Positions 12,518-24,683 of a stretch of DNA of 64,000 nucleotides are shown here, in pieces (position 1 is the first letter of the stretch; the number at the start of each line of letters is the position of its first letter). The notes below the pieces were generated by a model. That model was not told the origin of the DNA and ran no database searches. It saw nothing but the letters and a program-made list of their open reading frames with translations. This DNA is from Erodium maritimum (taxonomy: Eukaryota > Streptophyta > Magnoliopsida > Geraniales > Geraniaceae), in assembly GCA_963921825.1 (NCBI GenBank), contig OY997593.1:61798039-61862038 (forward strand), given 5' to 3'. Both the position numbers and the translations under genes were made by a program.

Positions 12518-15047
12518 TTTTTTACTTTTTTGAGAAGAACATATGCAAATTTTATTAAAATATAAAGTAGGGCGATGAGCACATAATTGTACTCATCTTA
12601 CAAAGCAGATACCAACTAACGAACATACAGCAAAGACAGAAAAATAAATTGTGCTCAAGGCATAGGGGTGGTTGAAGGGAATATATGCGGTAGCATCCTG
12701 AGATACCGATACGTCATGCTTTTACCACAAGGCACTGGGCGAGCCAACCGAGTGAAAGGGGAATACTGGTGGACTTACATCTCCCCCGGTATGTCAGCTT
12801 GCATCGTCCTCCCTGGACTGATAATTGTAGGGCTCCTGAATGCGGGATTGCTGACTCCGGACTGGTAGGGGAGACATTTGTCGCCTGAAGATGGAACTGT
12901 CACCATCTATCCGCCAGGAAGGGGTCATAGCTGACCCACCCCTCCCCGGGCCACCTCCGACTCATTCCTGTAGGCGGGGGTGATTATGGCACCCCGCCGC
13001 TGCTACATATGATCCTCCATCTGACACCGTCGATCCCTCTGAATCTTCTAGCTCCTCCTCTCTTTCCAGCCATTTCTTCCCAGACAGCGTCAGACCAGCA
13101 TCCTTGGCCAGCCACTCCGAAGGAATGTCCTCAGTCCCCGTCTCATAGGACGTCTCCCTCCCCCAGCGTGGCATGTGTCGAGGAGATGGAGTGCGTGGTC
13201 CCCCTTTACCCCCTTACTCCCACCTCCCAGATAGCTCCAGTTTGTCCCAGGCGTCGTCTTCCCATGTTTCGCCTTCTCAAGGGCGGATCTCGGGTCTCCT
13301 AAGGCTCGTAAGGAATGACCCTTAACACCCCCCGCTACCGGGCATGACGGAAACAGATGTCCCGCACAGCTACAACCATAGCAGTGATCTGGTAAATGTT
13401 CATACGAGACGTGGAGAAGAGTTCGTACCTGTGATTCCGACAGCCGGAACCAAATCTGACTCTACAAGGGGATGCGTATATCAGCTCGGATTCGAATCTT
13501 CATGAAATTTCCCCACCAGCACCCCGAGCTATCCACATCCATCGCCTGACATACTCCCAGTGCATTCCCCACCCAGAAGCCAGCCTCCTTGTTCCAAGCA
13601 CCCACCGGAAGGTTAGAGACTCTAGCCCACACCGAGAAGTGGTGAAAGCTAAGATCACCCACTTGCATGTGAGCCCGAAGATCCGTAAACAACACTAGAT
13701 ATTCCCAGAACGCCCACGGCTCTCCTGCTAAAACACTCGCCCTTTCCCGAGCCGTGCGAAAAAAGAAAGCCATCAGGCCCCCTTCCAACGAATTTGCTTC
13801 CACGTTCAAGCCCCACAAGTCCTCCATTCTATCCACCAAAGACTTCCAGAAGAAACGTTTAGAAGTCAGCACCTTTGCGCTAGTGCAAACTGAAACTGAC
13901 CTCCAGCGGTGGCAACATCCCCTATAGGGACCACCACCTCCTTGATGCAGAGCGACGAGAGGCGCGACCCCAAGTTCCCAAGTCCAGTCACCCCACCCCC
14001 CCCCCCCCCCGAACGTCCGCGCCAACCGGGTCCATAAAGTTGTTCGACCCGATCGGATCTCCCGATTCTCGACCCGTCTCCAGCGGATCCACCGCGGGTA
14101 TGACCCGGCCCTTCCGCTCCGAACATCCGACCCAACAAGCCCGGCCCGTGGATCCTGGTCAGCCCGGTTCCTGCCCCCACCCGACCGCCCAGGCCTCTAT
14201 GTCACCCGACCCATTTGGCCCACACTCCAGCCCGCCCCGCCTAGCCCGAGGGGCCCAGCCTCCCCGGCCCGCAGTACCACGGCCCGCCCTACGCGCGTCC
14301 ACGAGAAACCCTGCCTCCCGGCCCGGCCCAGGCCCAGTTCCGATGCGCTAGGGTTTTCCCGCGCCACAGCCTTGCCCTTGCGTCTCCTCCACGCCTTCGC
14401 CGTCGGCGACTCAGCGAGAGTCTCGTCCGTGTCCGACGAGATGATCACCACCTCCTCTCTCGCCGCTCCCGCCGCCACTACCTCCGGCTCCTCCTGCACC
14501 CGTGTTCCCGGCGAGCACGCCCTTGCCGGTCCCGTCACCGATTCCCGCGCCACCCGAGGCCTCGGACTCCTCGTCGGCGTCCTTCGAATTATGTTCACTG
14601 TCGTGTGGTGCCACCCTCCACCTAGCAACGCCTCCGCACTTCCCCTCATCGCAGAGAAACGCATCGGGGACGCCGACTCCCCTCTCGACGTCAGCATCTC
14701 CGGGACTGTGAGGGAGTCGCCTCCCTCCACCCCATCCTCCCACTCCGGCAGCCTCTCCTGCCCGAGTCCCTCACCTTCTTCACCGCACCACCCGAGCCCG
14801 TCATCCCCGACACCGCCCGAGCCTTCGAGTCCCGCCCCTCCATCCTCGCACGGGCCATCTTCCCCCGCGCCGAGCACGCCCTCACCACCCCCGATGCCAT
14901 CCTCCACCGGCTCCTCGAGCCACTCGGATGGATCACCGGAGATACGTGACAACCTAGCCGCCGAATATGACATAGTTTGCACCCGTGTAACACTAAACCC
15001 TAGCCCTAGCAAAGAGATAGAGAGAGAGTTGTGAACTTTTTTTCCTC
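12518..15047 (-). mobile_element. Non-LTR element B, ORF1-only, about 2.5 kb
   Basis: Flanked by an exact 13-bp repeat AATCCAAACTAGA at 12505-12517 and 15048-15060. Read on the minus strand its 3' end is A-rich (CTCAAAAAAGTAAAAAA next to the left TSD). Like element A it carries only an ORF1-like region. A 15-base C run lies at 13996-14010, inside the coding part. Confidence 0.8.
12962..14973 (-). pseudogene. Frameshifted ORF1-like protein of element B
   Basis: Starts at ATG 14973 and ends at the stop at 12962-12964, through at least three frame changes (near 14190, in or near the C run at 13996-14010, and about 13200-13450). Visible parts: an acidic N-terminus; a VVIISSDTDE stretch; WRRRKGK; a DUF4283-type region (13462-13950; key pieces KRFFWKSLVDRMEDLWG, EPWAFWEYLVLFTD, MKIRIRADIRIPL); a CX2CX4HX4C knuckle (13342-13383, CYGCSCAGHLFPSC); the tail AAAGCHNHPRLQE. 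The order matches element A, so both derive from one ORF1. No reverse transcriptase follows. Confidence 0.7.
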
Positions 15048-15060
15048 AATCCAAACTAGA

Positions 15061-15763
15061 AATAGTAAGGATGGATCCAAGTATAAATACAAATTGAAAG
15101 GTAGAAATTATCAATAACAAAAAAAACGTAGTAAATGCGTTACGGATACGGATGACATTGGGTATGCATCCTCCATCTATCAAGGATTGAGATACTTTCC
15201 ACGAAAGTTGCTTTAGAGTAACAGAAAGTTGAGAAGCGGATCTTAGAAGTTAAGATCTCTCTACCTGAAACAACAAACAAAAACTGGTATGTACATATGC
15301 AAATAGGTAGGTTGTCTTTGGTAGTTAAGACACAGTTAAGAAGTAAAGAACACATGAGAACAATGGTAGAGAAGCCTACTCAAGCATATCCACCACAACA
15401 TTGTAAAGCAGTATATAGTAGTAATAATCAATTACCAAGTTGCTTGCTCTTTACTTCTCCCTCTCTCTCGATCTCTAAAAAGTGGTCCTCACCGGTCCAA
15501 TTGAGTGAGACATGGAGCAATCAATAGAGGATTGAATGTTTCCTTTTCGGCCACCTCTCAAGCACTCCCATTAATAGTGCTAAGAGGAAAAAATGGTTGA
15601 CTTGGAAACTAGCTAACCCAATTGAGATTTGGACAGATGGAGTTAAAGAGTAGTGTTGAGGGCAAGAAGTAAGATACGTGAATGTAAGTAGTAGTTCCAG
15701 TAACCTTGGAAGTTTGGGATTGGCAATTATGGGGCACCACATGATATCGCTTGATGTTATCTT
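15061..15763. other. Host spacer between elements B and D
   Basis: AT-rich sequence with no recognisable reading frame or repeat boundary, apart from the right TSD of B at its left edge and the left TSD of D (15764-15778) at its right edge. Confidence 0.5.
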
Positions 15764-15778
15764 AAGAAACTCATTGAT

Positions 15779-17368
15779 GAACTCTCTCTCTCTCAGAACA
15801 GCTCTTCCTTCTCCCTTACTTCTCAACCCTAACCTTTCGGCACCGTCGACGTCGGATCTGACCTCCTCTGGAGCCAGTGAAGACGTCGGTAGTGAGACCC
15901 TTCCCTTGCCTCTTTGCTTTCCCCTAACCCTTCCTTCGTCGCCGCCCGGTTGGCTGCTCCAGATCTACTCGTGGGAGTAGCTTCTCCTCTGCTCGGCCGA
16001 AGATCTACATAGATATTGGCTTCCACCGCTTATTCCTCCTCATCTTCTCTTCTTCAGCTTCGTTTCTCCCTTGCATCGATGGCGTCTTCCTCAGATCTGG
16101 TTGTGGGAGGCCTTTCTCCTCCGTCAAGGAGTGGATCGGCACGGATCTGGGTCGATTTCAGTGGTTCGTGGTGAGTTGCGGTAGCTTGGAGCGTCTTGAG
16201 GAGTGGTAGCTGATGCTTGGCCGTTTCGCACTCGATAGAAATGCTGATTCTCCGGCCCTTTTCCGGTGATGGCTGGGGAAAGGGATTCCTCCTTAGGTTC
16301 TGGAGAATCGAGGGCGAGCGGACGCGAGTTGTAGCTTCCTCTCTCCATCTCCGTCCCAGGGCGAGTCAGATCTGTCGTGGGAGGATTTTCCTCATCCTTT
16401 GCGGTGAGGATTATCGCAGATATGACTGGCCTCAATGGCGGGGATGGGAGCTCCTTCGGTGCTCTTACGGTGGATTTGATCTTCTTGATGAGCGCCGCCC
16501 TCCAGTGTCAATCGTGGGACAGGTTTCTTCGCAAAAGATTCGTTTGGTGCTGGAAGATTTGTGCTCTATGGGAGGCTGAGTTGTGTCGTGCCTACTCCGC
16601 CACAGATTTGGTCTTCGTAGGAGATCTTGGGCTCCCGTGGTAAGTCTTCCCACTTCCTCCTTTCTTTTGCTGGGTTTTTTTCTCCCTCCCCTACCTTCTA
16701 TCCCTACTCTAGGCTTCCTGTCTTCCCGGCCAAGTACAGGTCGGGCTTGTCGGTGTTTCGGGGTTGGCCGACGACAAGTTCTTTGAGCTTCTTAGCTCTT
16801 GGAAGCCAGTAGTGGGGGTGGATTGGTTTAGTGGGGTCTGGCTGTCCTCATCCGGATTTTCTCAACTGTCTCGGTCCTGGCCGGCAGTGAATTAAAAACC
16901 ACATTTCCCTTTTTGGGATTGTGGCTCTTTTGAGCTTGGGGTGAATTCTTCCTAGTTTTGGGAAGGTTTTAATTGGGGAGATGCGGGTAGTTGGATGGAC
17001 TCATTTTGCTCTTCATGTTGTTGTTTCTTCTTTTGGCTTGTAGTTGGTTTGGTTTCTTCTTGCTTTCTTAGTTTGGTTCTCTGGTAGTTGTTGTTGTTTT
17101 CTGGCGCTTTTTGTTGGTCTTGTTTCCGGTGTTGAGGTTGTAATCTGGTCTTGTTTCTGGTGTTGAGATTGTAATCTGGTGTTCACCCATGTCTCTTGGG
17201 GTTCTTAGTTGTGTTTAGTTGGTTTTCTTGGTTTTGATTCCCTTACAGGTCGACGTTGAGAGTCTTGAGGTTTCTTTTGAAGATCTGTAGCTGGATCTAG
17301 CTTGTACCAATCCTTTTTCACCTCAAAAGAGGATATAAAATTTCAATATTCATTGCCGATAAAAAAAA
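15779..17368 (+). mobile_element. Non-LTR element D with poly(A), about 1.6 kb
   Basis: A 15-bp direct repeat AAGAAACTCATTGAT at 15764-15778 and 17369-17383 flanks it; the 3' end is a run of A directly before the right repeat. The 5' end is a CT-rich leader. Open frames in 15800-16800 show no domain I know. The T-rich 3' part contains a small tandem duplication (TGTTGAGGTTGTAATCTGG-like, 17125-17180). Probably a non-autonomous retroposon mobilised by a LINE. No detectable sequence kinship to A or B was established by eye. Confidence 0.75.
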
Positions 17369-17383
17369 AAGAAACTCATTGAT

Positions 17384-19020
17384 TAAGCCTTAATCATTCA
17401 GTCACGCTGTATGGACACGCATGGAGATATCCAATCCGGCAGCCGAAGACGCCTCCCTTGTCCTCCCGGCGCTGCTTTGGCTAGGTATTGCTCCTCTCCT
17501 TTCTATCAACTGGTCATCAGTAGTTTCTGTGCGACCATTCCTTGTGGATGGAATCGTCTCTCTGGTACCGGCCAGAGGCGATAGCATGGGTCTTTGGACC
17601 TAGGAACTCTTTTGTCTCGATGATAGTTAGGTTTTGTCCTTGCCGTGTTGTGGTGCGGACCACCGGCAAATGCAAGATCCTTATCCAGTTCGGAATTTAG
17701 GGTTTTGTGGACAAGGAGTTCATGTAAATCCTCCAACATAACTAGGGGGCTTCGGGTTTTAGGTTACACTGTGATTTTTTTTTAGCTTAACGGTAGGCAA
17801 ATTAGGGTATTCAGACCCCTTATTTTTCAAATTGTGCTTTATGTTAGATAAATTCAGTTGCTAGAACTTGTTTTATCGCAGTTAGGTTCCTTTTGTTGTA
17901 CTGTTGTTGGCTTGGTTCATCCTGTGTGCCCTCTCTTAGCTTCTGGGGTCTGTGCACCCTCACTTTGGCTCCCGGGTCTGTGTACCCTTACTTTGCTCCC
18001 GGGTCTATATACTCTGTCTTTGGTCCTTTGCAATCTTTAGGATGATTGCTCTTTTTTGTTAATCTTTTCTTCCTCCGAAAAAATTAATTTAAACATACAT
18101 TCGTTGATCAAAAAAAATCCGTGAACCGAACCTCTCTTTGATGCTCTCTAGTATAAGCATTTCATTGAGAGCTGTATGGAGCATGCTGGAGCTGTTCTCT
18201 CGGACAAGGCACGCCCAATGATTATGTCCCTCGGAAAATGGTGTACAGTGTTGCTTTAAAGTGATGTTTATACTTGACTTGATGATGAACAAACCTTAAC
18301 CAGTCAATATATATATAACCACCAAACAAGTATCCATTATTTGACTCTTCTACTTTGTTCCCTCCATATATAAACGCCCATCTTCACGCATGTCTGCTGG
18401 TAACCAGCTACCTCAACGTGCAGGTTTCGTCTATATTTCAGTTCCGCATTCCATTTCAAGCCTATATACATGCAGCCAAAGTATATCTACATATATAAAA
18501 GTGACTGCAAGCAGAACAACATGGTGACATCTGCACAGGTATGCATGTAAGATTATTGGCATATATACACAGAACACTTGTTTGGTTACGAAAATCTTTT
18601 GCTAACAACTTGTAAAGCATTGGGTAGACCTTGAGAGGTTCAGCCCGATATACCTTCTCCATTACATTTATTTTTCATATTTGGGTTTTGACCTTACTAA
18701 TGCCGGATGTTTTGGTCCTATATATCATAGAAGCATTGTATATATATGTACACTGTACACAGATATTGTAATTTGCACACTCCTGTCTTAAGCTTTGCAG
18801 CTTCATAATTTATAGTATAAAGGTCTGATATCACTTATCTAAATACCTCCCTAAACTACAAATTTCTAATTATACTTATCATAATTTTAATTTTTTTAAC
18901 CATCATTTAAATTTTTTTAGATTTATATAATTATCACTATACTCAAGAGGGTTTATGTTTGATATCATTCCTATATATAATTAGTATGAACTCCTCTTGC
19001 TAAAATATAGGTTCTTATTA
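17384..19020. other. Repeat-like and AT-rich intergenic stretch
   Basis: 17400-18090 is moderately GC-rich and ends in a T-rich tract plus a short A run, like the 3' part of another retroposon; three short tandem units (CTCCCGGGTCTGTGTACCCT-like, about 28 bp) lie at 17940-18020. No TSD was found. 18100-19020 is AT-rich without an identifiable feature. Confidence 0.35.
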
Positions 19021-19029
19021 TTATTATTT

Positions 19030-19975
19030 TTTAATTATAATCGTAACCATTATATTAAGAAAGATAAAATCCCGACCCACACCGAGATAACAAGAAACTG
19101 AACTAAAATGTCCAAACATCGTGGGACTACAGAAAAGGATTAAAAAAATTCTCATCGATCAAAATGCTCCAGGTAGATGTCGAGAGGGGATGCTACGATA
19201 GCGGCCGAGGCCAGCGGTATAGCTGCCCCAAAGGGTGAGTTGGGACAGAGCCGACCTATTTCCGGAGAGTAGTCTTTGAGGTGGATTAAGTACTCTTTCG
19301 AGGATCCAGCGTGCGTCAACCTCCCTTGAATGGTAATGTGTAGGGATCCAAGAGTGCGAGAGTGTTGGATCTCGAGATAGTAAAGAAGTATCGTATCAGT
19401 ACTTGGTGGAACCACTACTACCGTGTAATCAGTAAGACAATAGTACCCACGACCCCTCATTGTCCCATCTATCGCTCACTACATAGCACCCCTCACAGGT
19501 TTGTCTGTCGCTCTCTCGGAAATGACTGCCTCCTTAGAGTCAGGGCTCAAGCAGCCACATACCCAGACCAAGAGCCCATGTGATCTCGTTGGGGCTCATA
19601 CGAAAAACGACATTGCCTTTACAAGGGCGAGAAGCCCGAGTTGAGCTCAAAGATTGCGTTTAGGATCACCTCATTTGTCAAGCTCCTTCTATGCCTCAAT
19701 TTTACGTGATAGAAGACGCGTCGTCGTACATAGGGGGAGTGGAATAAGCGCCACCTCCTTCGGGCCTAGACCAAACCACCCCCATGGAAGACGGTCCATC
19801 TTTGCCGTCCACAGGCATGTCTGGCCGTGTAGCCGACCACCCAGTGCACCTTTCTTGAGCCCTTTTTATCGCAGCATTGAGCCCAACGTCGCCGCCCTAA
19901 ACACAGACATAACCTCCCCCTCCATCGACGTCTTGGTCACCGCCACTATTGGCCCCTCCATTGAACATTATTCAT
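19030..19975 (-). mobile_element. Remnant related to elements A, B and E
   Basis: The segment around 19310-19350 (GCGTGCGTCAACCTCCCTTGAATGG) closely resembles the 3' untranslated part of element E (about 23600-23630) in the same minus orientation. The rest is too decayed to follow by eye, and no TSD was recognised. Confidence 0.45.
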
Positions 19976-20492
19976 AGTTTTGTGCTCGTTCTTTGACTTG
20001 AGCTTTCACGGGCCAACGAACAAGTTATTTTTCAACACAGAGTGATCTCCACATGCCAAAAATCTCATGTATCATTTTGTGTTGAGTTGTAGATAATAAG
20101 TGACTTTTTTTCAATCGGATATGCACGCGAGAAGGGGTGCAAGTCACACATTGCCCCTTAGAGTTTAACCTACCAAATTGAAGTTTAAGATGACTAAATC
20201 GGGTTTTAACACTTGAAATGTAATCGACAGAACTCCCAGGATTACTCGGCCTTGGTACTACATATATCTGCAATGTATACTAGTTCTAGGCATATATCAT
20301 CCAAACTCCAGAGTCTGACTAAAGTGATTTAATTATTAATACAATATTGTACTTAAACTTGTCCAAAGTTTTATTATGTACAGCAAAGGTGTCGCTTCTA
20401 TTAATAAAGCTCCTTGAATTACTTATAACTATTGTAGCCCTAAATCAATATTGCGTAACTACTATAATATATATAATAGCATTTATGTAATT
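19976..20492. other. 3' flank of the NAC gene
   Basis: AT-rich, no gene seen; probably contains the 3' untranslated region and polyadenylation signal of the minus-strand NAC gene. Confidence 0.4.
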
Positions 20493-21504
20493 TTACTTCC
20501 ACAGGTCGATTTGGCAGGTGGAGGCGGACGCATATTCAGCCACAGATCCACCGGACGTGTAATTGGTTTGTTTGGAATCATCTGGGTGACTAAGCTGAGA
20601 AGCTACAAGCTTGTCCAGAACCCTCCAATCAGTGATCACTTGACCCACCACAGCTTGGTCGTTGCTGCAGTAAAACAAATTGTTCATGATCTGGTATTGG
20701 CCCTGATCCTCTACTTGTGTCAGCGATTGTGGCTGCGGGAAAGCGTCTTGACGATGCACACTGTGGTGCTCTTGCTTGCAGGGATGGTAGTGGTGAGAGT
20801 CAAGTTGTAGTTGTGGCATCATCACTTGATGATCATCGTACCAGTCGCTCATTTTCTGGACCGTGGTCATCCGTTTTTTGAACGCCCTACATACCACCCA
20901 ACCTTCTTCCTGTTTCATAACAAATTAAACCTTCCTGCTTAATTAATCAATTAATTATATTCGTGCTTGATCTAACGTTTACCATTAATTAAAATATGTA
21001 ACTTGCCTGAGGAGTGGCATTTTCATTTGTTTCTAGGCGATACTCGTGCATGATCCAATCTGATTTCAGTCCATTCGGGGCTCGACCTTGGTAGAACACA
21101 AGAGTCTTTCTCATGCCCACGAGGCACTGCCTAGCATAGATGGCCTTGTCTCTTCCCGTGGCTTTCCAGAACCCAGCTTTTGTAGCTCTGTTGGTGCGAG
21201 TTCCCGTTGGATACTTCTTGTCCTTGTGGCTGAAGAAATACCAGTCGTTCTGCTCTTCGCTCCCTAAGCTGCACATTTCTGTACCATACCCAAGTGTCCA
21301 TAAGTGTAATCTCAAAATTGTAGTATATAAGATGTTGATGATACCTTGGAGATCCCAAGGTTCAATCCTGTAGAGATCAACATCTCTGATGACATCTAGA
21401 TCAATTTTGGCTGAAGCAACTTTTTTTCTCAGGTAGTAATCAACAAGCTCTTCGTCAGTGGGATGAAACCTAAACCCGGGAGGGACGTGTGAAAATGTAT
21501 TCAT
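20493..21504 (-). CDS. VND-type NAC-domain transcription factor, three exons
   Basis: Predicted exons on the minus strand: 21504-21345, 21278-21007, 20909-20493; 282 residues. The start is the ATG giving [20 protein letters not shown], the usual VND1-6 beginning. The NAC domain covers about residues 7-157: [18 protein letters not shown] at the first splice site, [57 protein letters not shown] and [13 protein letters not shown]. The C-terminus is His/Gln-rich with [14 protein letters not shown], typical of VND proteins. These nuclear DNA-binding activators switch on secondary-wall and cell-death genes in xylem vessels. Intron 1 is only 66 bp (GT-AG). Intron 2 (21006-20910) has donor CAG/GCAAGT and a normal AG acceptor. 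Arabidopsis VND4/VND5 are the nearest guess; the subgroup is inference. Confidence 0.92.
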
Positions 21505-23342
21505 TATTCTTTCAAATTCACCTGCATCATGCATATGTAAAATGCCTATCACATAAGAATCAAAACTAAGGTTATTGGAACAAGTGATTGAAATTCCATA
21601 TGATGATTATGAGATTGTTGGCTTCTCATCTCACAGTTTATGGTTATTGTTGATAAACAAAAATTTAGATCAAAATGTTGGAATAATTGTTTAGAAACAA
21701 GGAATTGTTCTCGTTCAAATTGAAAATTTTGGGAAGGCTTAGAAATAAAATAGTTAGTTGTATAACCCTTGTGTTTAAAATTTAATTAAGCTGAATTGCT
21801 TCATTTCAACACACAGACATTTTTTGTCATGTCACTTCATAGAAACAACTTACTATGAATCCAAATAAAATAGAAACCTATTCATTTAATAGTCTGTTCA
21901 TCAAATACTTCCTATAAAACATTTAACTGCATGATAAAGATGAACATTCTAACCTGAGTAATTGTTTTATTATGATAACCAATCATATAATTATTGGATG
22001 AAAAAATACATGATGCATAGTTTAAATATTTGATGGAATGAGAACGAGATCAAACTCTTATAATTATGAAATTATAGCAGCTGGAGAAAATATATGTAAA
22101 ACAAAACATTTTTGTCATATTATTTGAATATTGATAACAAAAAATAAACTTGAGACAAAATCATGTTATCCCATGTAACGAAAAGAACCAATAAACATGA
22201 AATATAACTAAAGAAAAAAATGATCAAATGAAAACATATTGAAAACAAGAATCAACCAAATAAAAACATGAGATCCAAACATTAATTGCTATACTATATT
22301 CATAAAATAATTGGCAATACCTATATACACAATTTGTATCCTTTTCTTTACATCTATTCTTTTATATGATTCATACAAATGAAGGTTTTAGTTGATATTT
22401 GCATTTCTTGTATTGTATAAGGCGTGTGATCGAATGATGGCATACAGAGTGCAAATCAATCGGGCATAGACATATTATGGGAGAGACTCAATAAGTGGAG
22501 TGGCAATTCAAAAAGAAAGAAAAGAAGAGACCAAGTAATCTTGATAGAAACCTTCACACACTAATCTTATGCAATGAAAAACGAGATCATAAAACAAACA
22601 CGAAAGAGAAGCATACAAAAAGAAGAAGAGCAACATCATATAAATGGATCCATAGATAGCAAATTAACCTTGAAATATACAATAGAGGTATCGTTTCTCA
22701 CCAAGCAACTACTCGAGTGTGAACTTTGTCTGGTTATGGTCGATAAGATGAAGATTAGATGAGATTATAGAGGTATGATCAGATATTAATATGGGATCAA
22801 AGGGAAGGTGACCGGAGAAGTTTGAATGAAAAAGAAGATGAGATCAAGTTAATGAACAAGGGAGAGAGAGAGAGAGATGCAAAGCCCTAGGTTGCCAAGT
22901 CTAACAATATATTGAAGCTATAGAGATCAAAGAGCAGCTTGATTGAAGCTAAAGCTTTGCCCAAAAAGAAAAAGGGATGGATCAGTAGAATGAAACTCCA
23001 CCTGCTTCTGATAGTGATAGCTATGCTACAGACCACACGTCACAGAATGTTTTTATCTTCTTCTTCTTCTCTCCTCTTTTGTCTCAGACTGATGAAACCT
23101 ATTTATCAAACTTCCACGGGTATAAGAATTTATGCAACTCAAAACTGCTTCTAAATATTCCATTTAACCTTTATTTATCATGCAAACATGTTTGAATTCC
23201 TTCTTTTACCGTCTCTTTCTTTTTTTGCTTGAATAAGACCGCGTGATCTACACGATCGGATTAATCATTACGGGAATATTGCACTTATAGATGCCCCATT
23301 CTTCCTATATATTTTCCACCTCTGCATCCCCTATTATTTTCG
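21505..23342. other. Upstream region of the NAC gene
   Basis: AT-rich sequence upstream of the minus-strand NAC start. It contains a GA dinucleotide run near 22862-22878 and no other recognisable gene. Promoter and 5' untranslated sequence of the NAC gene must lie here, but I cannot fix a TATA box with confidence. Confidence 0.4.
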
Positions 23343-23355
23343 TAACTTAATTATT

Positions 23356-24670
23356 TTTTAGAAGAAATGATACTATTATTAATGAAATTTAAAATAGATG
23401 AACCAATAAACCAAGTAGCTATCATAATGCAATAACAGGAAAGTAAACGTTGCTCTGGACATAGGGGCGGTCGAAGGAGAAATCTGCGGTAGCATCCGAT
23501 GACACCGATACAACATGCTCCAACCAAATGGCACTGGTCGAGCCAACCAAGTGATAAGTTCATAGTGGTGGACCGACATCTCCCCCGGCAAGTCAGCGTG
23601 CGTCGTCCTCCCTTGAGTGATACGTGTAGGACGGCTCCTGAACGGGGGATTGCTGACCCCAGACTGGTAGGGGAAAATCATGTCGACTGTTGATGGAACC
23701 AACGCCATCGATCAGCCAGGGAGATGGTACAGCCGACCAACCCCTCCTTGGACCTCCACGGACTCATTCTTGGAGGCGGGGGTGCTTGTGGCCCCCCGCC
23801 GCTGCTATACCTCCAGACCCGACCCGACCCAGGCCACCCCAACCGTTTTCCGCCTGGCCAGCCCCGTCCGGCCCGTAACCAGAGCCCATCTCGACCCAAG
23901 ACCACCGAGCCCTAGATTCCCTTGCCTGCTGCGCCGTCAACCCTTCTTCCGGAACCTTAGCCAACGCCGGCGTCTTCACTAGCGCCACCATCTTCTCCTG
24001 CCGGCCGCCAGACTCCGTCGCGACCCAAGCCAGTATGCTTGGAACCCTAGCCTCCCGTTCCTCTTTCCCCTGCAACGCCACCGCAATATCCCGTCGTCCA
24101 CCGGGCTCAGACACCACGGACTCCGACTCCTGCATGCGTCGTACCACACCCCGCGACGCCACCTATAAACGACCTGTCCCCAACGGCGCCCGGTCTTCCT
24201 CCCCGATCCTCTGTGCCGTCAGGACCTCCGAGACGAGAGTCGCGACTCCTCCTCCGAGAGATCCGGCGAGACCCTCCACGTCCGAAACCGGCGATGCGGG
24301 ACGTGAAGAAAATCGAGACGATGGGATGCAGGGAACCGCACGGCCGGACGACGCCCTCTCCTTGCCGCTCTCTCCATCTCTCACATACACGGAGCTGGTG
24401 AAAAATTCCACCGTCGCCGTCTGTCGCAAAACCCTATCGGTGGGGTTGCACCCTAACTTTATCCTGCCTCGTCCGTGCATGAGCCGCAAAACCTTCGTTG
24501 CCCTGTTCCCCGCTGCTGCAAGCCTCTCCCTTGATGCTCCACCTGCTGTGATCACCAGTAAGAGAAGCCGGAATTCGGCCATGGCCATAGCCATGACAAG
24601 TCACGCCGCAAAGCTGTGCCTAGAGACGGCGACTCTAGGTTTTGGAGAGAAGCGAAAAATCCATTTTTTA
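23356..24670 (-). mobile_element. Non-LTR element E, internally deleted relative of A and B
   Basis: Flanked by a 13-bp repeat with one mismatch: TAACTTAATTATT (23343-23355) and TAACTTAACTATT (24671-24683). The left part (23440-23830) matches element B at 12640-13010 over several hundred bases, in the same orientation. At 1315 bp it is half the length of A and B: the DUF4283 region and zinc knuckle are missing. Confidence 0.75.
23764..24594 (-). pseudogene. ORF of element E lacking DUF4283 and zinc knuckle
   Basis: Starts ATGGCCATGGCTATGGCC at 24594 and stays in one frame to the stop at 23764, interrupted by a single in-frame stop (24163-24165). The C-terminus GGIAAAGGHKHPRLQE is nearly the same as that of elements A and B, which shows common descent. 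The N-terminal half is not obviously related to theirs. No RNA-binding motif remains, so this copy, if ever translated, would lack the central functional part. Confidence 0.55.
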
Positions 24671-24683
24671 TAACTTAACTATT

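Noticed and set aside
20489-20520. Plus-strand splice-acceptor-like TTTTACTTCCACAG
   Set aside because: It overlaps the end of the minus-strand NAC coding sequence, and no plus-strand exon follows.
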